Assembly (NCBI RefSeq): GCF_011762185.1 | Contig: NZ_JAASQJ010000002.1 | Coordinates: 496,001 to 560,000, forward strand | Direction: 5' to 3' | DNA: 64,000 nt | Origin: Dyadobacter arcticus | GTDB taxonomy: Bacteria; Bacteroidota; Bacteroidia; Cytophagales; Spirosomataceae | In this document: positions 1 to 9,513 of the stretch, piece after piece | How positions within the stretch are numbered: the first letter of the stretch is position 1 | How the letters are laid out: every line of letters starts with the position of its first letter | Translations under genes and position numbers: made by a program | The notes under the pieces: generated by a model | What the model saw: the letters and a program-made list of their open reading frames with translations, nothing else | Told to the model about the DNA's origin: nothing | The model's database searches: none

Positions 1-576
1 GCTGTTAATCCGTATGGCTTCCGCGGTAGATAAGTACCGTTCCAGCGCCTTTTCCCTGAAGCTAAGGCCAATTCCCAACGGCGTTAATGTATTTCCCAGA
101 TCATTCCGCTCGTAAACAGTGATTTCAGTATTTGCCGGAATTTCGTAGGCAATGCTCCTCAGTTCCCGGATACCATCCTGTTTATCCCAGGGAACCTTTG
201 CGCCGGTGGTAAAATGTTCAAAATGCTTTTTTACACCTTGAATGTATACATCTGCCCGGTCAACGCCTTCCGGAATGAGGACATTTACTGGCTTGTTCAC
301 TTCATTTTTGATCCTATATCGCAGCCAGAGCACATCGCTGACGCCCTTACTTGTTGTATCATAAAATGCAAAGCGGGTTGAATACTGCGGTGATACAACT
401 TCTCTTAATGTAAGTTTCTCACCCGGGTCAGGGAGGTACTGGTAGTATTTTCCCGGAATAAATAGCCGCTTCGAAATGGTATCCGTTTTAATCAGAAATG
501 GATCAGGAAATGTCGCTGACTGCGCGAAGCAAAAATGAGCAAAGAGGACAAAAACGAGCAGTAGCTTAAACTTCAT
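1..576 (-). CDS. Sensor protein with 7TMR-DISM extracellular domain, partial (N-terminal part)
   Basis: This is the first 192 codons of a minus-strand gene whose 3' end lies outside the window; the frame stays open to base 1. The ATG at 576 is followed by a clear signal peptide (MKFKLLLVFVLF, ending in CFAQ). The next ~170 residues match the 7TMR-DISM extracellular type 2 pattern: a 'YYQYLPDPGEKLTLREV' stretch, then 'VLWLRYRIKN', then a beta-rich section. In Bacteroidota such domains sit in front of seven transmembrane helices and a histidine kinase, adenylate cyclase or LytTR output, so I infer a membrane sensor of a small ligand. The output domain cannot be seen, so the class of sensor is open. 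Confidence 0.75.
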   Translation of the reverse strand, partial: MKFKLLLVFVLFAHFCFAQSATFPDPFLIKTDTISKRLFIPGKYYQYLPDPGEKLTLREVVSPQYSTRFAFYDTTSKGVSDVLWLRYRIKNEVNKPVNVLIPEGVDRADVYIQGVKKHFEHFTTGAKVPWDKQDGIRELRSIAYEIPANTEITVYERNDLGNTLTPLGIGLSFREKALERYLSTAEAIRINS

Positions 577-704
577 TGGGGGTCCGTAAAGCGAGCAGTA
601 TTAAATCGTTCTAAAATACCTAAAAGGCATTTGATTTTTTCCTTTACCCGCTTTTTTCTTTCTCCAATGGCATTCAGCCACAACCTCATTTTTGCCCCCA
701 AATT

Positions 705-1283
705 CTAAGCCTGACTGTGCTCTAACACATCATTTTTCTTCCTGCTGATATCACAAAGCATATCCGAATGAATGTTAAGGCCAATGTTCGTTAGGTTATA
801 CAAATGCTCGCTCGCGATCAGATACACGATTTCACAAACTTCCTGCTCGGAATAAAACCTGGATAGTCGTGAGAATGTTGCCGGGTCCACTTTTCTGTCC
901 CTGGTAAGTTCTGTTGCGTAATCGAGTGCTGCGCGGTCGGCTTCGGTGAAAAGCAGGTTTGTTTTGTAATCTTCAAGCGCTTCAAACTTGGCCTCATTCA
1001 GGTCGTTCTGAATAACTACCAGCCTTCCGATATCTATACAAAACAGGCAAATATTCATCCGTGAAACCCACTCACGTACCAGCATCACCGTTTCGGTGGG
1101 AAGGCCAAGTTTCTTGTCCAGTTTGGAAATCTTTGCGTAAAACATCCCAAATGCAGTCGGAAGCCGGGCAGAATGCACTTTCATCGGCATAAGCACTTTT
1201 CCAAATTGCTTTTTGGTAAAATAATAGGCGAGTTTCATGACAAAACTGGCGGGTTTTTCGATGGGTGAAAGAAATGTGTCCAT
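705..1283 (-). CDS. Carboxymuconolactone decarboxylase / AhpD-like family protein
   Basis: A protein of about 192 residues with the AhpD-like core: a helical fold carrying a CxxC-type pair ('NICLFCID') near the middle, followed by 'LLFTEADRAALDYATELTRD', which is typical of CMD-family proteins. In AhpD the CxxC pair works in peroxide reduction, while other family members are gamma-carboxymuconolactone decarboxylases. The Cys pair here favours a redox (alkylhydroperoxidase-like) role, but the substrate is unknown. The frame opens at a TTG at 1346, but the ATG at 1283 (MDTFLSPIEKP) follows an AAAGAGAAAC stretch and is the better start. It is divergent from the polyphosphate kinase gene, with a short shared upstream region. 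Confidence 0.75.
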   Translation of the reverse strand: MDTFLSPIEKPASFVMKLAYYFTKKQFGKVLMPMKVHSARLPTAFGMFYAKISKLDKKLGLPTETVMLVREWVSRMNICLFCIDIGRLVVIQNDLNEAKFEALEDYKTNLLFTEADRAALDYATELTRDRKVDPATFSRLSRFYSEQEVCEIVYLIASEHLYNLTNIGLNIHSDMLCDISRKKNDVLEHSQA

Positions 1284-1397
1284 GTTGTTTCTCTTTAAAA
1301 GTTTAAATTTTAATCCATGACGATCGAGCTTTCCAGGATTGGACAAACGGGAAAAAGTTTTTTTAAAATAATTTGATCGTGATTATCTTTCCCGGAC

Positions 1398-3419
1398 ATG
1401 GCAAATTACAGTTTCTTCAATCGGGATATCAGCTGGCTTTCTTTCAATGAAAGGGTTTTAATGGAAGCTGAAGATGTGACGCTCCCCCTCATAGAACGCA
1501 TCCGGTTTCTTTCCATTTACTCCTCCAACCTGGACGAATTTTATAGAGTTCGCATGCCTGTGCTGCAGAGAAGTGCACAAGGGAATGACGCAAATCAGGA
1601 TTATGAACTTGCAGCAGAAGTCATCAACCGGCAGCAGGACCGGTTTGGAGAGACGCTCGTTCAGTCCATTATTCCTGCGATGAATGAAATAGGCTATCAT
1701 TTCTGCTATCGCGATGAAATCCCTGAAAATTTGGTCGCAACAACAACGGAATACTTCTTTTCTCAGGTAGCAGGGCTTTTGCAGCCGGTTTTCTTGAAAA
1801 ATGATTCAGAAATCTTTCCAGAAAACAATGTCCTATACCTTGCCGTTGTGCTTAATTTGGAACCAGGAGGCGAGCAATTAGCCTTTATCAATGTTCCTAC
1901 CAATCACATCAGCCGTTTTCAAAAATTCAGGGATGCTGACGGTGAGCACATCATTTTTTTAGAAGATATTATTAAACAAAACCTAAAAGCATTATTTCCG
2001 GCGGCAGTCAAAATCCAATCTTTCAATATAAAAGTTACCAGGGATGCTGTACTGGATTTGATGGATGATGATGGTGATGATGTGACCGAAAACTTTAAGA
2101 AACAGCTAAGAAAACGTGACCGTGGATATGCCACAAGGTTTCTATATGAACCCGGACTATCGCTGCGTCATCTGCAAAGCATTTCCGCTCATCTGGATTT
2201 AAAAAATGCATCAGTCGTCCGGGGCGGCGTGCACCATAACCTCAAAGACCTTGCATCGCTGCCTGTCAGCAGCGCCTCTATCTCCTACACACCCTGGCCC
2301 GCGATCCGCGGGTTTGATGGCACCAGCCGGGAAAAAACCCTTTTTCAATCGCTCGAAGTGCAGGATCTAATGGTCCATCCGCCGTATCAGACGTACGATA
2401 CTGTACTCCGGTTTTTCAATGAAGCTGCCATTGATCCGTCGGTAAAAGAAGTTTACACGACTTTATATAGAGTTGCCCATGATTCCAAAATTGCATTGGC
2501 GCTGATGAGTGCTGCCAAAAATGGGAAACAGGTAACCGTTTTGGTTGAGTTAAAAGCCCGATTTGATGAAGCCAATAACATTCGCTGGGCGAAAAAAATG
2601 AAGTCGGCCGGGGTGAAAATTATGCACAGTGTCAACACATTGAAAGTACATGCGAAACTCGCCGTCGTGAAAAGGAGGCATTCTGAACTTCCATTTCTGG
2701 GTTTAATGGCTACCGGAAACCTCAATGAAAGTACTGCACGCTTTTATACAGACCATATTTTACTGACAACAAATCAGCCGATGCTGGCCGAAGCGGAGCG
2801 GTTGTTTTTGTTTCTTAGCAAAAAGAAAAAGCCGGAAATTACGGACAAGATTGCTTTCAAATATTTACTCGTAGCCCAATTCAATCTGCAAACAGAATTT
2901 TTGCGCCTGATAGACCGGGAAATCAGTCATGCCGCGAATGGCCTGAGCACCGGGATTACCATCAAAATGAATAACCTCGAAGAAGAGGTACTGATCAACA
3001 AACTGTATGAGGCTTCCAATGCAGGCGTTAAAATCAATCTGATTGTCCGAAGTATTTGCAGGCTTGTGCCGGGTGTTTCAGGACAAAGTGAAAACATTAC
3101 CGTGAAAAGAATTGTAGACCGATACCTGGAACACGGCAGGATTTTCATCTTTCACAATAACGGCGATCCGCAGGTTTTTATGGGTTCCGCTGATTGGATG
3201 AACCGCAACATTTACCGCCGCATCGAAGTCTGCTTTCCTATTTTAGACGATCAGTTGAAAAAACAACTAATGCACATTGTTTCTCTTCAATGGGATGACA
3301 CAAAACAAGCTGTTTTGATTGATCAGGGTTTGCATAATGTGAGAATTTCGGGGCCTGAAAATGGTATTGCTTCTCAGGAAGGGGTTTATCGGTATCTATT
3401 GGAAAATATTGGGAGTTGA
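1398..3419 (+). CDS. ppk1: Polyphosphate kinase 1
   Basis: PPK1 reversibly moves the terminal phosphate of ATP onto long-chain inorganic polyphosphate through a phosphohistidine. The 673-residue length fits the family. The N-terminus has the hallmark 'FFNRDISWLSFNERVL' and 'SNLDEFYRVRM'. The C-terminal half holds the two phospholipase D-like catalytic parts: 'VHAKLAVVKRR' with His near residue 418 (the autophosphorylated His435 of E. coli) and 'FIFHNNGDPQVFMGSADWMNR' with His near 586 (E. coli His592). The start ATG at 1398 gives the conserved N-terminus. No exopolyphosphatase (ppx) gene is next to it; the next gene downstream is a RidA homologue after a purine-rich spacer. Confidence 0.96.
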   Translation: MANYSFFNRDISWLSFNERVLMEAEDVTLPLIERIRFLSIYSSNLDEFYRVRMPVLQRSAQGNDANQDYELAAEVINRQQDRFGETLVQSIIPAMNEIGYHFCYRDEIPENLVATTTEYFFSQVAGLLQPVFLKNDSEIFPENNVLYLAVVLNLEPGGEQLAFINVPTNHISRFQKFRDADGEHIIFLEDIIKQNLKALFPAAVKIQSFNIKVTRDAVLDLMDDDGDDVTENFKKQLRKRDRGYATRFLYEPGLSLRHLQSISAHLDLKNASVVRGGVHHNLKDLASLPVSSASISYTPWPAIRGFDGTSREKTLFQSLEVQDLMVHPPYQTYDTVLRFFNEAAIDPSVKEVYTTLYRVAHDSKIALALMSAAKNGKQVTVLVELKARFDEANNIRWAKKMKSAGVKIMHSVNTLKVHAKLAVVKRRHSELPFLGLMATGNLNESTARFYTDHILLTTNQPMLAEAERLFLFLSKKKKPEITDKIAFKYLLVAQFNLQTEFLRLIDREISHAANGLSTGITIKMNNLEEEVLINKLYEASNAGVKINLIVRSICRLVPGVSGQSENITVKRIVDRYLEHGRIFIFHNNGDPQVFMGSADWMNRNIYRRIEVCFPILDDQLKKQLMHIVSLQWDDTKQAVLIDQGLHNVRISGPENGIASQEGVYRYLLENIGS

Positions 3420-3423
3420 ATGA

Positions 3424-3487
3424 TTAGAGGGAGGGGAGGAAGGGAGGAAAGGGAGGAAGGGGAAGAATGGGAGGAAGGGGGAATTTG
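3424..3487. repeat. Low-complexity polypurine tract (GGGAGGAA-type repeats)
   Basis: About 64 bases directly after the ppk1 stop are almost pure G/A on the plus strand, made of imperfect GGGAGGAA units (GAGGGAGGGGAGGAAGG and similar). It lies between the ppk1 stop and the RidA start at 3521. It has no hairpin of terminator type. Such tracts can slip or form unusual DNA structures, but nothing here shows a function. Confidence 0.7.
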
Positions 3488-3520
3488 AGTACTGGTATCT
3501 TACTGTTATTTATAAAAACA

Positions 3521-3928
3521 ATGTCCAAACAATATCTCAATCCCGACAATCTCCCAAGCTGGCAGCAGGCTTTCTCTCAGGTCGTCGTCTGCACTAATCC
3601 ACGGGTTACTATATATGTATCCGGACAGGTAGGTGTCGATGAAAATAAAAATGTCATTGGACCTGAGGATCTCGCCGCACAGGCTGTAAAGGCATTTGAA
3701 AATTTACATCTCGCGTTGGAAGCTGCGGGCGCGACGGAAAAAGATGTGGTTAGGCTTACGATTTATGTCAAAAATTACACCCCATCCGATTCCGACGCAA
3801 TCAGTTCGGCCGTCAGTAAGTATTATAACCAGGGAAGTATGCCCGCCAGCTCCTGGATTGGTGTGCAGTCCCTGGCCGACGAAAGGTTTTTGATTGAAGT
3901 GGATGCTGTTGCTGTTTTATGCGATTGA
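3521..3928 (+). CDS. RidA family protein (reactive intermediate deaminase-like)
   Basis: A 135-residue YjgF/YER057c/UK114 (RidA) family member. Family hallmarks are visible: 'YVSGQVGVDENKNVIGP', 'QAVKAFENLHLALEAAGA', 'VVRLTIYVKNY' and the C-terminal 'ERFLIEVDAVAVL'. Archetypal RidA proteins hydrolyse reactive enamine/imine intermediates released by PLP enzymes. The catalytic Arg of RidA normally sits in an 'R...P.R' context near the C-terminus; here the matching region reads 'MPASSWIGVQSLAD', so the Arg is absent and the protein may belong to a non-RidA subgroup of the family. The ATG at 3521 is preferred over an upstream in-frame start at 3467 inside the purine tract. Confidence 0.85.
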   Translation: MSKQYLNPDNLPSWQQAFSQVVVCTNPRVTIYVSGQVGVDENKNVIGPEDLAAQAVKAFENLHLALEAAGATEKDVVRLTIYVKNYTPSDSDAISSAVSKYYNQGSMPASSWIGVQSLADERFLIEVDAVAVLCD

Positions 3929-3942
3929 GATTCATCCGCCTT

Positions 3943-4668
3943 CTACAACTTCTTCAACTTCACATTGCGATACCAAACTGTGCTTCCCCAATCCTGCAAA
4001 CCAATCCGTCCTGCGTACGAGCCTTTGGCGATAGGGGCGGCTTTTAAGCCGCTTTTTGCAACCTTCTGTTTCCAGTCGGCACTGTTCAGATCGTGTTCCT
4101 GAACGATGAATTCGTCCTGGTAAACAATAAGCCTACCCTTTTTAACAATAAAATGAATTTTGTTCCATTCACCTTGCGGCTTGCCTTCGCGTAGGCGGGC
4201 ATTGGCGATCCCAAAGAAATCGCTGGCGCGGTGGGTATTTTCCTTCGCGCCGTCATAAATTTTATCGTCTATCACCTGCAATTCCAGGCCGGTGTCGTGC
4301 ATATTTGGATATTTGGCTGCTTCATTGACAAAGAAGAAAATGCCGCTGTTGGCAAATTTGCTCACCTTCCATTCCGCTTTAAACTCGAAATCCCCGGTGA
4401 TCAATTCATCAATGACAATGTCGCCACCATTTTTGGCTTTATTCCCCGCCCGTTCCGGAACATTCAATTTGATCGCTCCCTGCTCGATAATCCAGGCAGA
4501 GCCAGGTGCTTTTCCGCCGTAAGCATGCCAGCCTCTCAGGTCTTTTCCATCAAATAAAAGCTTCCAGCCTTCTTTTTTCTCGGCTGCGCTAAGGGTATTG
4601 AGCGCTTGGGAATTCGCTTTTGCGAACGTCAGGGTTAAGAGCAATGCAAAGGCAGAAAATTTAAACAT
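3943..4668 (-). CDS. Secreted DUF1080 (3-keto-disaccharide hydrolase-type) protein
   Basis: A protein of about 241 residues with a signal peptide (MFKFSAFALLLTLTFAKANSQ) and one DUF1080 beta-sandwich domain: 'KEGWKLLFDGKDLRGWHAYGG', 'GDFEFKAEWKVS', 'NSGIFFFVNE', 'GLELQVIDD', 'GEWNKIHFIV' and a closing 'GRIGLQDWGSTVWYRNVKLKKL'. Family knowledge links this fold to cleavage of 3-keto-glycosides and more widely to glycan binding in the periplasm or cell surface. The frame extends to a TTG at 4677, but the ATG at 4668 starts the signal peptide. It converges with the RidA gene (14 bp between the stops). The exact substrate is not visible. Confidence 0.88.
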   Translation of the reverse strand: MFKFSAFALLLTLTFAKANSQALNTLSAAEKKEGWKLLFDGKDLRGWHAYGGKAPGSAWIIEQGAIKLNVPERAGNKAKNGGDIVIDELITGDFEFKAEWKVSKFANSGIFFFVNEAAKYPNMHDTGLELQVIDDKIYDGAKENTHRASDFFGIANARLREGKPQGEWNKIHFIVKKGRLIVYQDEFIVQEHDLNSADWKQKVAKSGLKAAPIAKGSYAGRIGLQDWGSTVWYRNVKLKKL

Positions 4669-4860
4669 ATGCGGCAAAGGGTTAGTGTTTTAAACCAAAC
4701 AAGTATTTTAAATCGAGAAAATACTGATCGGATTCCAAGAAAGTGGGACCGTATAAGTAAAAACTGGACGGAAAATAAACGAAACTTGCTTTACAAAAGA
4801 AGTAATTGCTATTTTCCCAACTAAACAAACCGCACCTCCACATTCTTTACAAATCACACT

Positions 4861-7617
4861 ATGAAACAACATTTTCTCCTCCTTTTTCTATTTATTTCAA
4901 AGTTCACAACGGCTTTTTCGCAGACAGAACCGCCTCAGCAGACTTTGAACCAATATGTCGAGTTCCTGAACCAATCGGTGGAGGTGGTCACCAGTCGGTT
5001 TAAGATGCTGCGGGAACATAAGGAAGACATCGATCGCTATAAAAAGAACCCTGATTTCGGACTACGCTTACCTTCTTCCGGCCCGCTCGAAGAATTTTAT
5101 TATCAAAAAGCGCTCTCGGGAAATGGGATTACTTCCTCCGAAAAACAGCGATTGAATGCGGACGCGAAAGCAATCTGGCAGGTTGTGAACCAGCTAGACG
5201 AAACAGGAAAAGCCCTTGAAACACACGTCCGCCTGAATGCTTACAAGGACGATAACCTCAAACAATCCGATGCATATATCTCCGCAATGCAATCGCTTTT
5301 TGGAAAGTTCAGCCAAGAAAATGCTGTTTTTTATAAGCGAATAAAAGAAGTATATGTCCGTTACCAGCCCCATCAGGCTACCGATCCTTACTTAAATACT
5401 GAAAAAGAAATGGCGATGGCGTTGCTAAGCCAGCAGCAACTGCTCGACTCCCTGCCCTATTATCTTCATTCTGAAAATCGGGCGGAATGGCCTGTAGCAT
5501 TGGTACAGCGAAGTATGCTGGCCGATGAAAAATTATTGGCTGAGTTGGGTAAATCAAAGGCGAAGCTGACCTATCCGGCTTCTGACGTGATACCTGATTT
5601 CAAAGCTGCCCTGCAAGCCATGCAATCTTTGAAACAGCGGGCGTTGGATGATTACAATTTCACCGCCAGGCAATCCGCCCAACACGGTAATGAGGTCTAT
5701 ATGGCGCTGCTAAACCAATATAACCACGATCTTGTCGCTATGCACAAATCATTCGTAAGTTACAGTCAATCAGCCAGAAGAATGCTTAATTATTCGACAT
5801 TCAGTCCGGTAATAACACAGGAAACAGCCACGCCCGCAAAACAAGAAGGTAAGAAAACTGCGGCATTTCAGGATAAGCCTTTAATTGACTTCAAGACAAA
5901 AATAGCGAGCTCCCCGGCGCCGCCAGCCACCAACAATACATTGAACGGATATGTGGAATTCATCAATGAGTCGCTGCGCCAAATGCATTTATTGCAGGTA
6001 TTGACTAGAAATTACCAGTCCTCAGCAGAATATTACCGCGATCCGGCCCGAAGCCAAAAAAGGGCTGGACTTACCTATTCCCACGACGATTTCAAAATTC
6101 CGCTGTCTACTTATCAGTTGCTCATGAATGCCAGAAACAGCATTCCTCAACCGTGTCGTGCATCCATCACCAGCCAGGCGGAAGTCTTACTGAATATGTT
6201 AAAAGAAATGGATGAACTGAGCATTGAACTCATCCAGTACACAAATGGCAAACAATACCTGACGGATCACCTCCAACGTTCCGATGCAATCCTGGACAGG
6301 TATGCATTGCTGTTTGATCTTTTCGACCAGAAAAAAGAACAGCTTTACAACGATGTGCGCCGCGTTCACGAAAGTTTCCCGAATCCAGCCCCGACTAGCT
6401 CCTGGTATGTTGCAGGAAGTGCATTGCTGAAAACATTTGACGATAACAAGGAAACCATGTTTGCGGTAAAAGCTTTTTTTAAAGAAGAAAAAACCCAGAA
6501 ACCGGCAACAGACAAACTGGAAGCCGGAGCGAAACAACTGATCGCCAACGAGTATCAAAATATGAAAGGATTGAAACGGTACGGCCGCAGCAATGGCCTC
6601 TGTCCTTATTCACCATATGAAGACCTGGCTGGAAATTCGTCAAGATTTGCCGAAAAGGCCCAGAAAGTAAAAACGGTTACCTCCGGAACGTCGGCGCATC
6701 CGTACGAGTCGTTTTATTATTTCTATAACAATGAGTTGGTTTACCAATACAACAAATTTGTCGAGCTGGCAAATGCTGGATTGCTCAAAACAGTTAATCA
6801 ACCCGATGTTTTTGCATTTCACAGATTACCGAATCAAAAATCGCCGGAAACACCTGATAATCGCCCAATTGACGATATTCTGGTCAATTCCAAACCGGAT
6901 ACCAAAACTGTGATTGCTGAAAAGCCGCCGGTTCCAGAGCCGTCCAAACCTGCAACGGATGTTCCAATAATGGTGAAACGCGATACCGTATTTGTAGAGC
7001 GCGTCAGGGTGGATACGGTATATGTGGACCGTGCGGCGGGACAGCCGGACGGCAATCGCTCGCTGGCAGGGTTCGCGCATAACAATATGGTGCTCCTGCT
7101 CGATGTATCATCTTCCATGAACTCGCCTTACAAAATGCCATTGTTAAAGCGGTCTATCAAATCGCTGCTCACATTACTTCGTCCGGAAGACCAGATTTCC
7201 ATTGTATTGTATTCCGGAAAAGCGCGGGTGGTTTTGAAGCCTACATCCGGTGCTAAGTCAGCCGAAATTTCCAGAATGATCGACTTACTACAATCAGATG
7301 GGGATACAGATGGCAATGAGGGCATCCGGCTGGCTTATAAAACCGCTAACAAGCAGTATATCAGAGGTGGGAACAACAGGATTATCCTAGCTACCGACGG
7401 TGAATTTCCTGTCAGCGACGAGGTATTTCAGCTGATCGGTGAAAACGCCCGCAAGGATGTTTACTTGACTGTCTTCACATTTGGCCGGAATGAACATACA
7501 GGTCAAAAGCTCCGAAAACTGAGCAATTTGGGTCAGGGAACTTATGCGCACGTGACAGCAGAAACTGCTGATTCGCAATTAATCCTGGAAGCCCAGGCAA
7601 AAAAGCAAACGCAATAG
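4861..7617 (+). CDS. Secreted VWA-domain protein with duplicated N-terminal module
   Basis: A 918-residue protein with a signal peptide (MKQHFLLLFLFISKFTTAFSQ). Residues ~30-320 and ~355-660 are two related helical modules. Each begins with 'TLN.YVEF(L/I)N.S', continues with a 'Y..(N/D)P....GL' stretch, and later has 'QSDA' or 'RSDA' followed by 'LF..F.Q....(F/L)Y..(I/V)..V'. A linker rich in Pro and Asp ('DTVFVERVRVDTVYVDR') leads to a C-terminal von Willebrand A domain from ~740 with an intact MIDAS, 'LLLDVSSSMNSP' (Asp near 748), and the later 'ILATDGEF'. VWA domains of this type bind a partner through a metal ion. I infer a periplasmic or surface adhesion/scaffold role. The helical module is not one I can name. 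Confidence 0.75.
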   Translation: MKQHFLLLFLFISKFTTAFSQTEPPQQTLNQYVEFLNQSVEVVTSRFKMLREHKEDIDRYKKNPDFGLRLPSSGPLEEFYYQKALSGNGITSSEKQRLNADAKAIWQVVNQLDETGKALETHVRLNAYKDDNLKQSDAYISAMQSLFGKFSQENAVFYKRIKEVYVRYQPHQATDPYLNTEKEMAMALLSQQQLLDSLPYYLHSENRAEWPVALVQRSMLADEKLLAELGKSKAKLTYPASDVIPDFKAALQAMQSLKQRALDDYNFTARQSAQHGNEVYMALLNQYNHDLVAMHKSFVSYSQSARRMLNYSTFSPVITQETATPAKQEGKKTAAFQDKPLIDFKTKIASSPAPPATNNTLNGYVEFINESLRQMHLLQVLTRNYQSSAEYYRDPARSQKRAGLTYSHDDFKIPLSTYQLLMNARNSIPQPCRASITSQAEVLLNMLKEMDELSIELIQYTNGKQYLTDHLQRSDAILDRYALLFDLFDQKKEQLYNDVRRVHESFPNPAPTSSWYVAGSALLKTFDDNKETMFAVKAFFKEEKTQKPATDKLEAGAKQLIANEYQNMKGLKRYGRSNGLCPYSPYEDLAGNSSRFAEKAQKVKTVTSGTSAHPYESFYYFYNNELVYQYNKFVELANAGLLKTVNQPDVFAFHRLPNQKSPETPDNRPIDDILVNSKPDTKTVIAEKPPVPEPSKPATDVPIMVKRDTVFVERVRVDTVYVDRAAGQPDGNRSLAGFAHNNMVLLLDVSSSMNSPYKMPLLKRSIKSLLTLLRPEDQISIVLYSGKARVVLKPTSGAKSAEISRMIDLLQSDGDTDGNEGIRLAYKTANKQYIRGGNNRIILATDGEFPVSDEVFQLIGENARKDVYLTVFTFGRNEHTGQKLRKLSNLGQGTYAHVTAETADSQLILEAQAKKQTQ

Positions 7618-7645
7618 CTGCCGACAGTCCCGTCGGCAACCAAAG

Positions 7646-9223
7646 TCAATCATTTTTGACCGTTCGCATGGCTACATCCGCCCCCCTCAATTGCGCTATT
7701 TTTTCATTCCATGCCGTCGCTTCAATGCATAGCGTACCAGAAATCGTTTCTGCCTTTCGGAAAGGAAATTTAAAGATACCATTGTCCAAAGTTGCCGGTA
7801 TCCAGCTATTCTCATCGCTCATGTCGAGTGTTTCCGACAACCATCTGAAATCGACCATGGATTTGCCCGGTATTTCTATATTATTCAGGTTAACCCGAAC
7901 GTCCATACTTTCGCTGTAAACCGTCCTTTCCGGAAATTGCGTTTCGAAAAGAAAGTTTTCCTTCACCTGATGCTGCGAAACTTTAAATGCAAGCAAAAAC
8001 TGCGAAAACGGGTCTCCTTTGGGTTTTAATGTGGTATCCAAAAACCCGGTATGAAGATGCAAATCTGTGAGAGGAAATTCTTCCCTTTTCTTGCGAAAGG
8101 CATTTTCGCAGGGATTTTGTTTGCGCTGGTGCAGATAGATCCCCGTTCCCCTGATGGATAAGGAAAATTCAATGTCAAAAAATTCCTTGATCTTATCCCC
8201 TGGCTTTACAATGTTTAATTCAATTTTTTCAAACCATATCCTGACCCTGGTATTGCCAAACAGGAACCGTCTTATATTTTCGTAGGTTTCGAAGCTGTTC
8301 ACAATTCCTTTTCTACCTGAGTGCGCGCGGTGAACATTGGCCCAATATGCGCCCTTAATGTAGGCGCGATCCTGCCTGACGAGTCCGTCGCTGTGATTTC
8401 CGGTTGCTTTTCTGACAGCCGAATAACTGCTGTAATCACTCCCTATCAGACAAAGACATTTGCCCTCGGGATAGGTATCATTCAGGCTCTGCAAGCTCGG
8501 TAGCTCTCCGCCCACTTTTTTTGTCAGCTTAAGATAATCGCGCATGCGCTCTTCTTTAAATATCGCCCCGTTAAGGAGATTGGCCTGACCAGCCAGCAGA
8601 TCTTCCAGAAAATCGGGAACTGCACCCAGTTCAATGCCGCCATGGGGCGTCCCGATCGTCACAAACCGGTGAATCCACTGCTCAGGATCTTCCTCATTTG
8701 CAGACAACAGGTTTTGGATTAAGCACCTGCTGACCAGGCCACCCATAGAATGCGCAATGATAATCACCTTATAATCTTCATCATTTTCACCCAGGTCAAC
8801 ATCCGCCTTTTTAAGCTCATCCGGGATCGTCTTACATATCAATTCTTTCAGGTCCCCGGCGTGATCTTCAATACGCCTTACCCTATCCGAAATAACATCC
8901 TTGTCATAAAAACGGCTGATCCACAAACTTCTGGCCGGATCCTGCGTTGTACCCCACGCATTGCTCAGCGCCAACGCCAAACCACCGTTAGCAGCGTCTA
9001 CATAGCGATATTCTTTTAGAAAACGGATCAACTGACCTTCAAAAACAATTGGTTCGAGGTAATTCGGGGGCACGGCATTGCGCTTTTCAACCGAGGTTTC
9101 GGCATAACCATAATATGCATCATAAAATGCCTCCTCCCGTGAGCCTGATGTAGGCGTGAAGCCCCTGACGTAGACGATTGGATAGTAGCCCTTTTTTGTA
9201 TCAATTTTTGTTTTAGCCATCAT
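7646..9223 (-). CDS. Lipase-like alpha/beta hydrolase (PGAP1/LCAT-like fold), cytoplasmic
   Basis: A 525-residue protein without a signal peptide. Residues ~10-25 ('YYPIVYVRGFTP') look like the first strand and oxyanion region of an esterase. 'VIIIAHSMGGLVSRCL' near residue 155 carries the Ser nucleophile in a GxSxG-like context (A-H-S-M-G). 'RFVTIGTPHGG' and 'SDGLVRQDRAY' fit strands and the acid/His region of triacylglycerol-lipase-like hydrolases such as those acting on GPI or phosphatidyl substrates. The C-terminal ~200 residues form a separate beta-rich domain that I do not recognise. Two adjacent ATGs (9223 and 9220) can both serve as start. It is convergent with the VWA gene. The substrate is unknown. 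Confidence 0.72.
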   Translation of the reverse strand: MMAKTKIDTKKGYYPIVYVRGFTPTSGSREEAFYDAYYGYAETSVEKRNAVPPNYLEPIVFEGQLIRFLKEYRYVDAANGGLALALSNAWGTTQDPARSLWISRFYDKDVISDRVRRIEDHAGDLKELICKTIPDELKKADVDLGENDEDYKVIIIAHSMGGLVSRCLIQNLLSANEEDPEQWIHRFVTIGTPHGGIELGAVPDFLEDLLAGQANLLNGAIFKEERMRDYLKLTKKVGGELPSLQSLNDTYPEGKCLCLIGSDYSSYSAVRKATGNHSDGLVRQDRAYIKGAYWANVHRAHSGRKGIVNSFETYENIRRFLFGNTRVRIWFEKIELNIVKPGDKIKEFFDIEFSLSIRGTGIYLHQRKQNPCENAFRKKREEFPLTDLHLHTGFLDTTLKPKGDPFSQFLLAFKVSQHQVKENFLFETQFPERTVYSESMDVRVNLNNIEIPGKSMVDFRWLSETLDMSDENSWIPATLDNGIFKFPFRKAETISGTLCIEATAWNEKIAQLRGADVAMRTVKND

Positions 9224-9501
9224 ACATATACTGGAGGGAGTGTGAAAAATTTACCATTGAATCAACCCAGTTGGCCCACATTAACCGGCGCCCGGGAACC
9301 CAGGTCTGCTTTGGTTAAATCCTTCTCGCGGTGGGCGGAGCATTTTTCATGAGCGGGGAGCGTTAAATTTGAAACAAAAAGTACCGACTTCTATTGGAGT
9401 TACTTCTCTGATCCGCAACAAACTTAGTATTCGGCATCCTATAAAAAAGTTATGGTAAGAGATCAATGATTTTTGCCTACCTGTTGCATGTCTATTTCAT
9501 T

Positions 9502-9509
9502 TAGCTTTG
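9502..9509 (+). promoter_or_regulatory. Candidate Bacteroidota -7 box (TAGCTTTG) ahead of the metal-efflux operon
   Basis: The sequence TAGCTTTG matches the Bacteroidota sigma-ABfr -7 consensus TAnnTTTG and ends five bases before the ATG at 9514. A TTG lies at 9484-9486 but at shorter than usual spacing. If this box is used, the transcript would begin at or next to the start codon, that is, be nearly leaderless. The rest of the 9224-9513 gap shows no open frame or clear hairpin. Confidence 0.3.
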
Positions 9510-9513
9510 CAAA

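Noticed and set aside
3424-3487. Polypurine tract considered as a terminator or regulatory triplex site
   Set aside because: No hairpin and no mirror symmetry strong enough to support it; listed only as low complexity.
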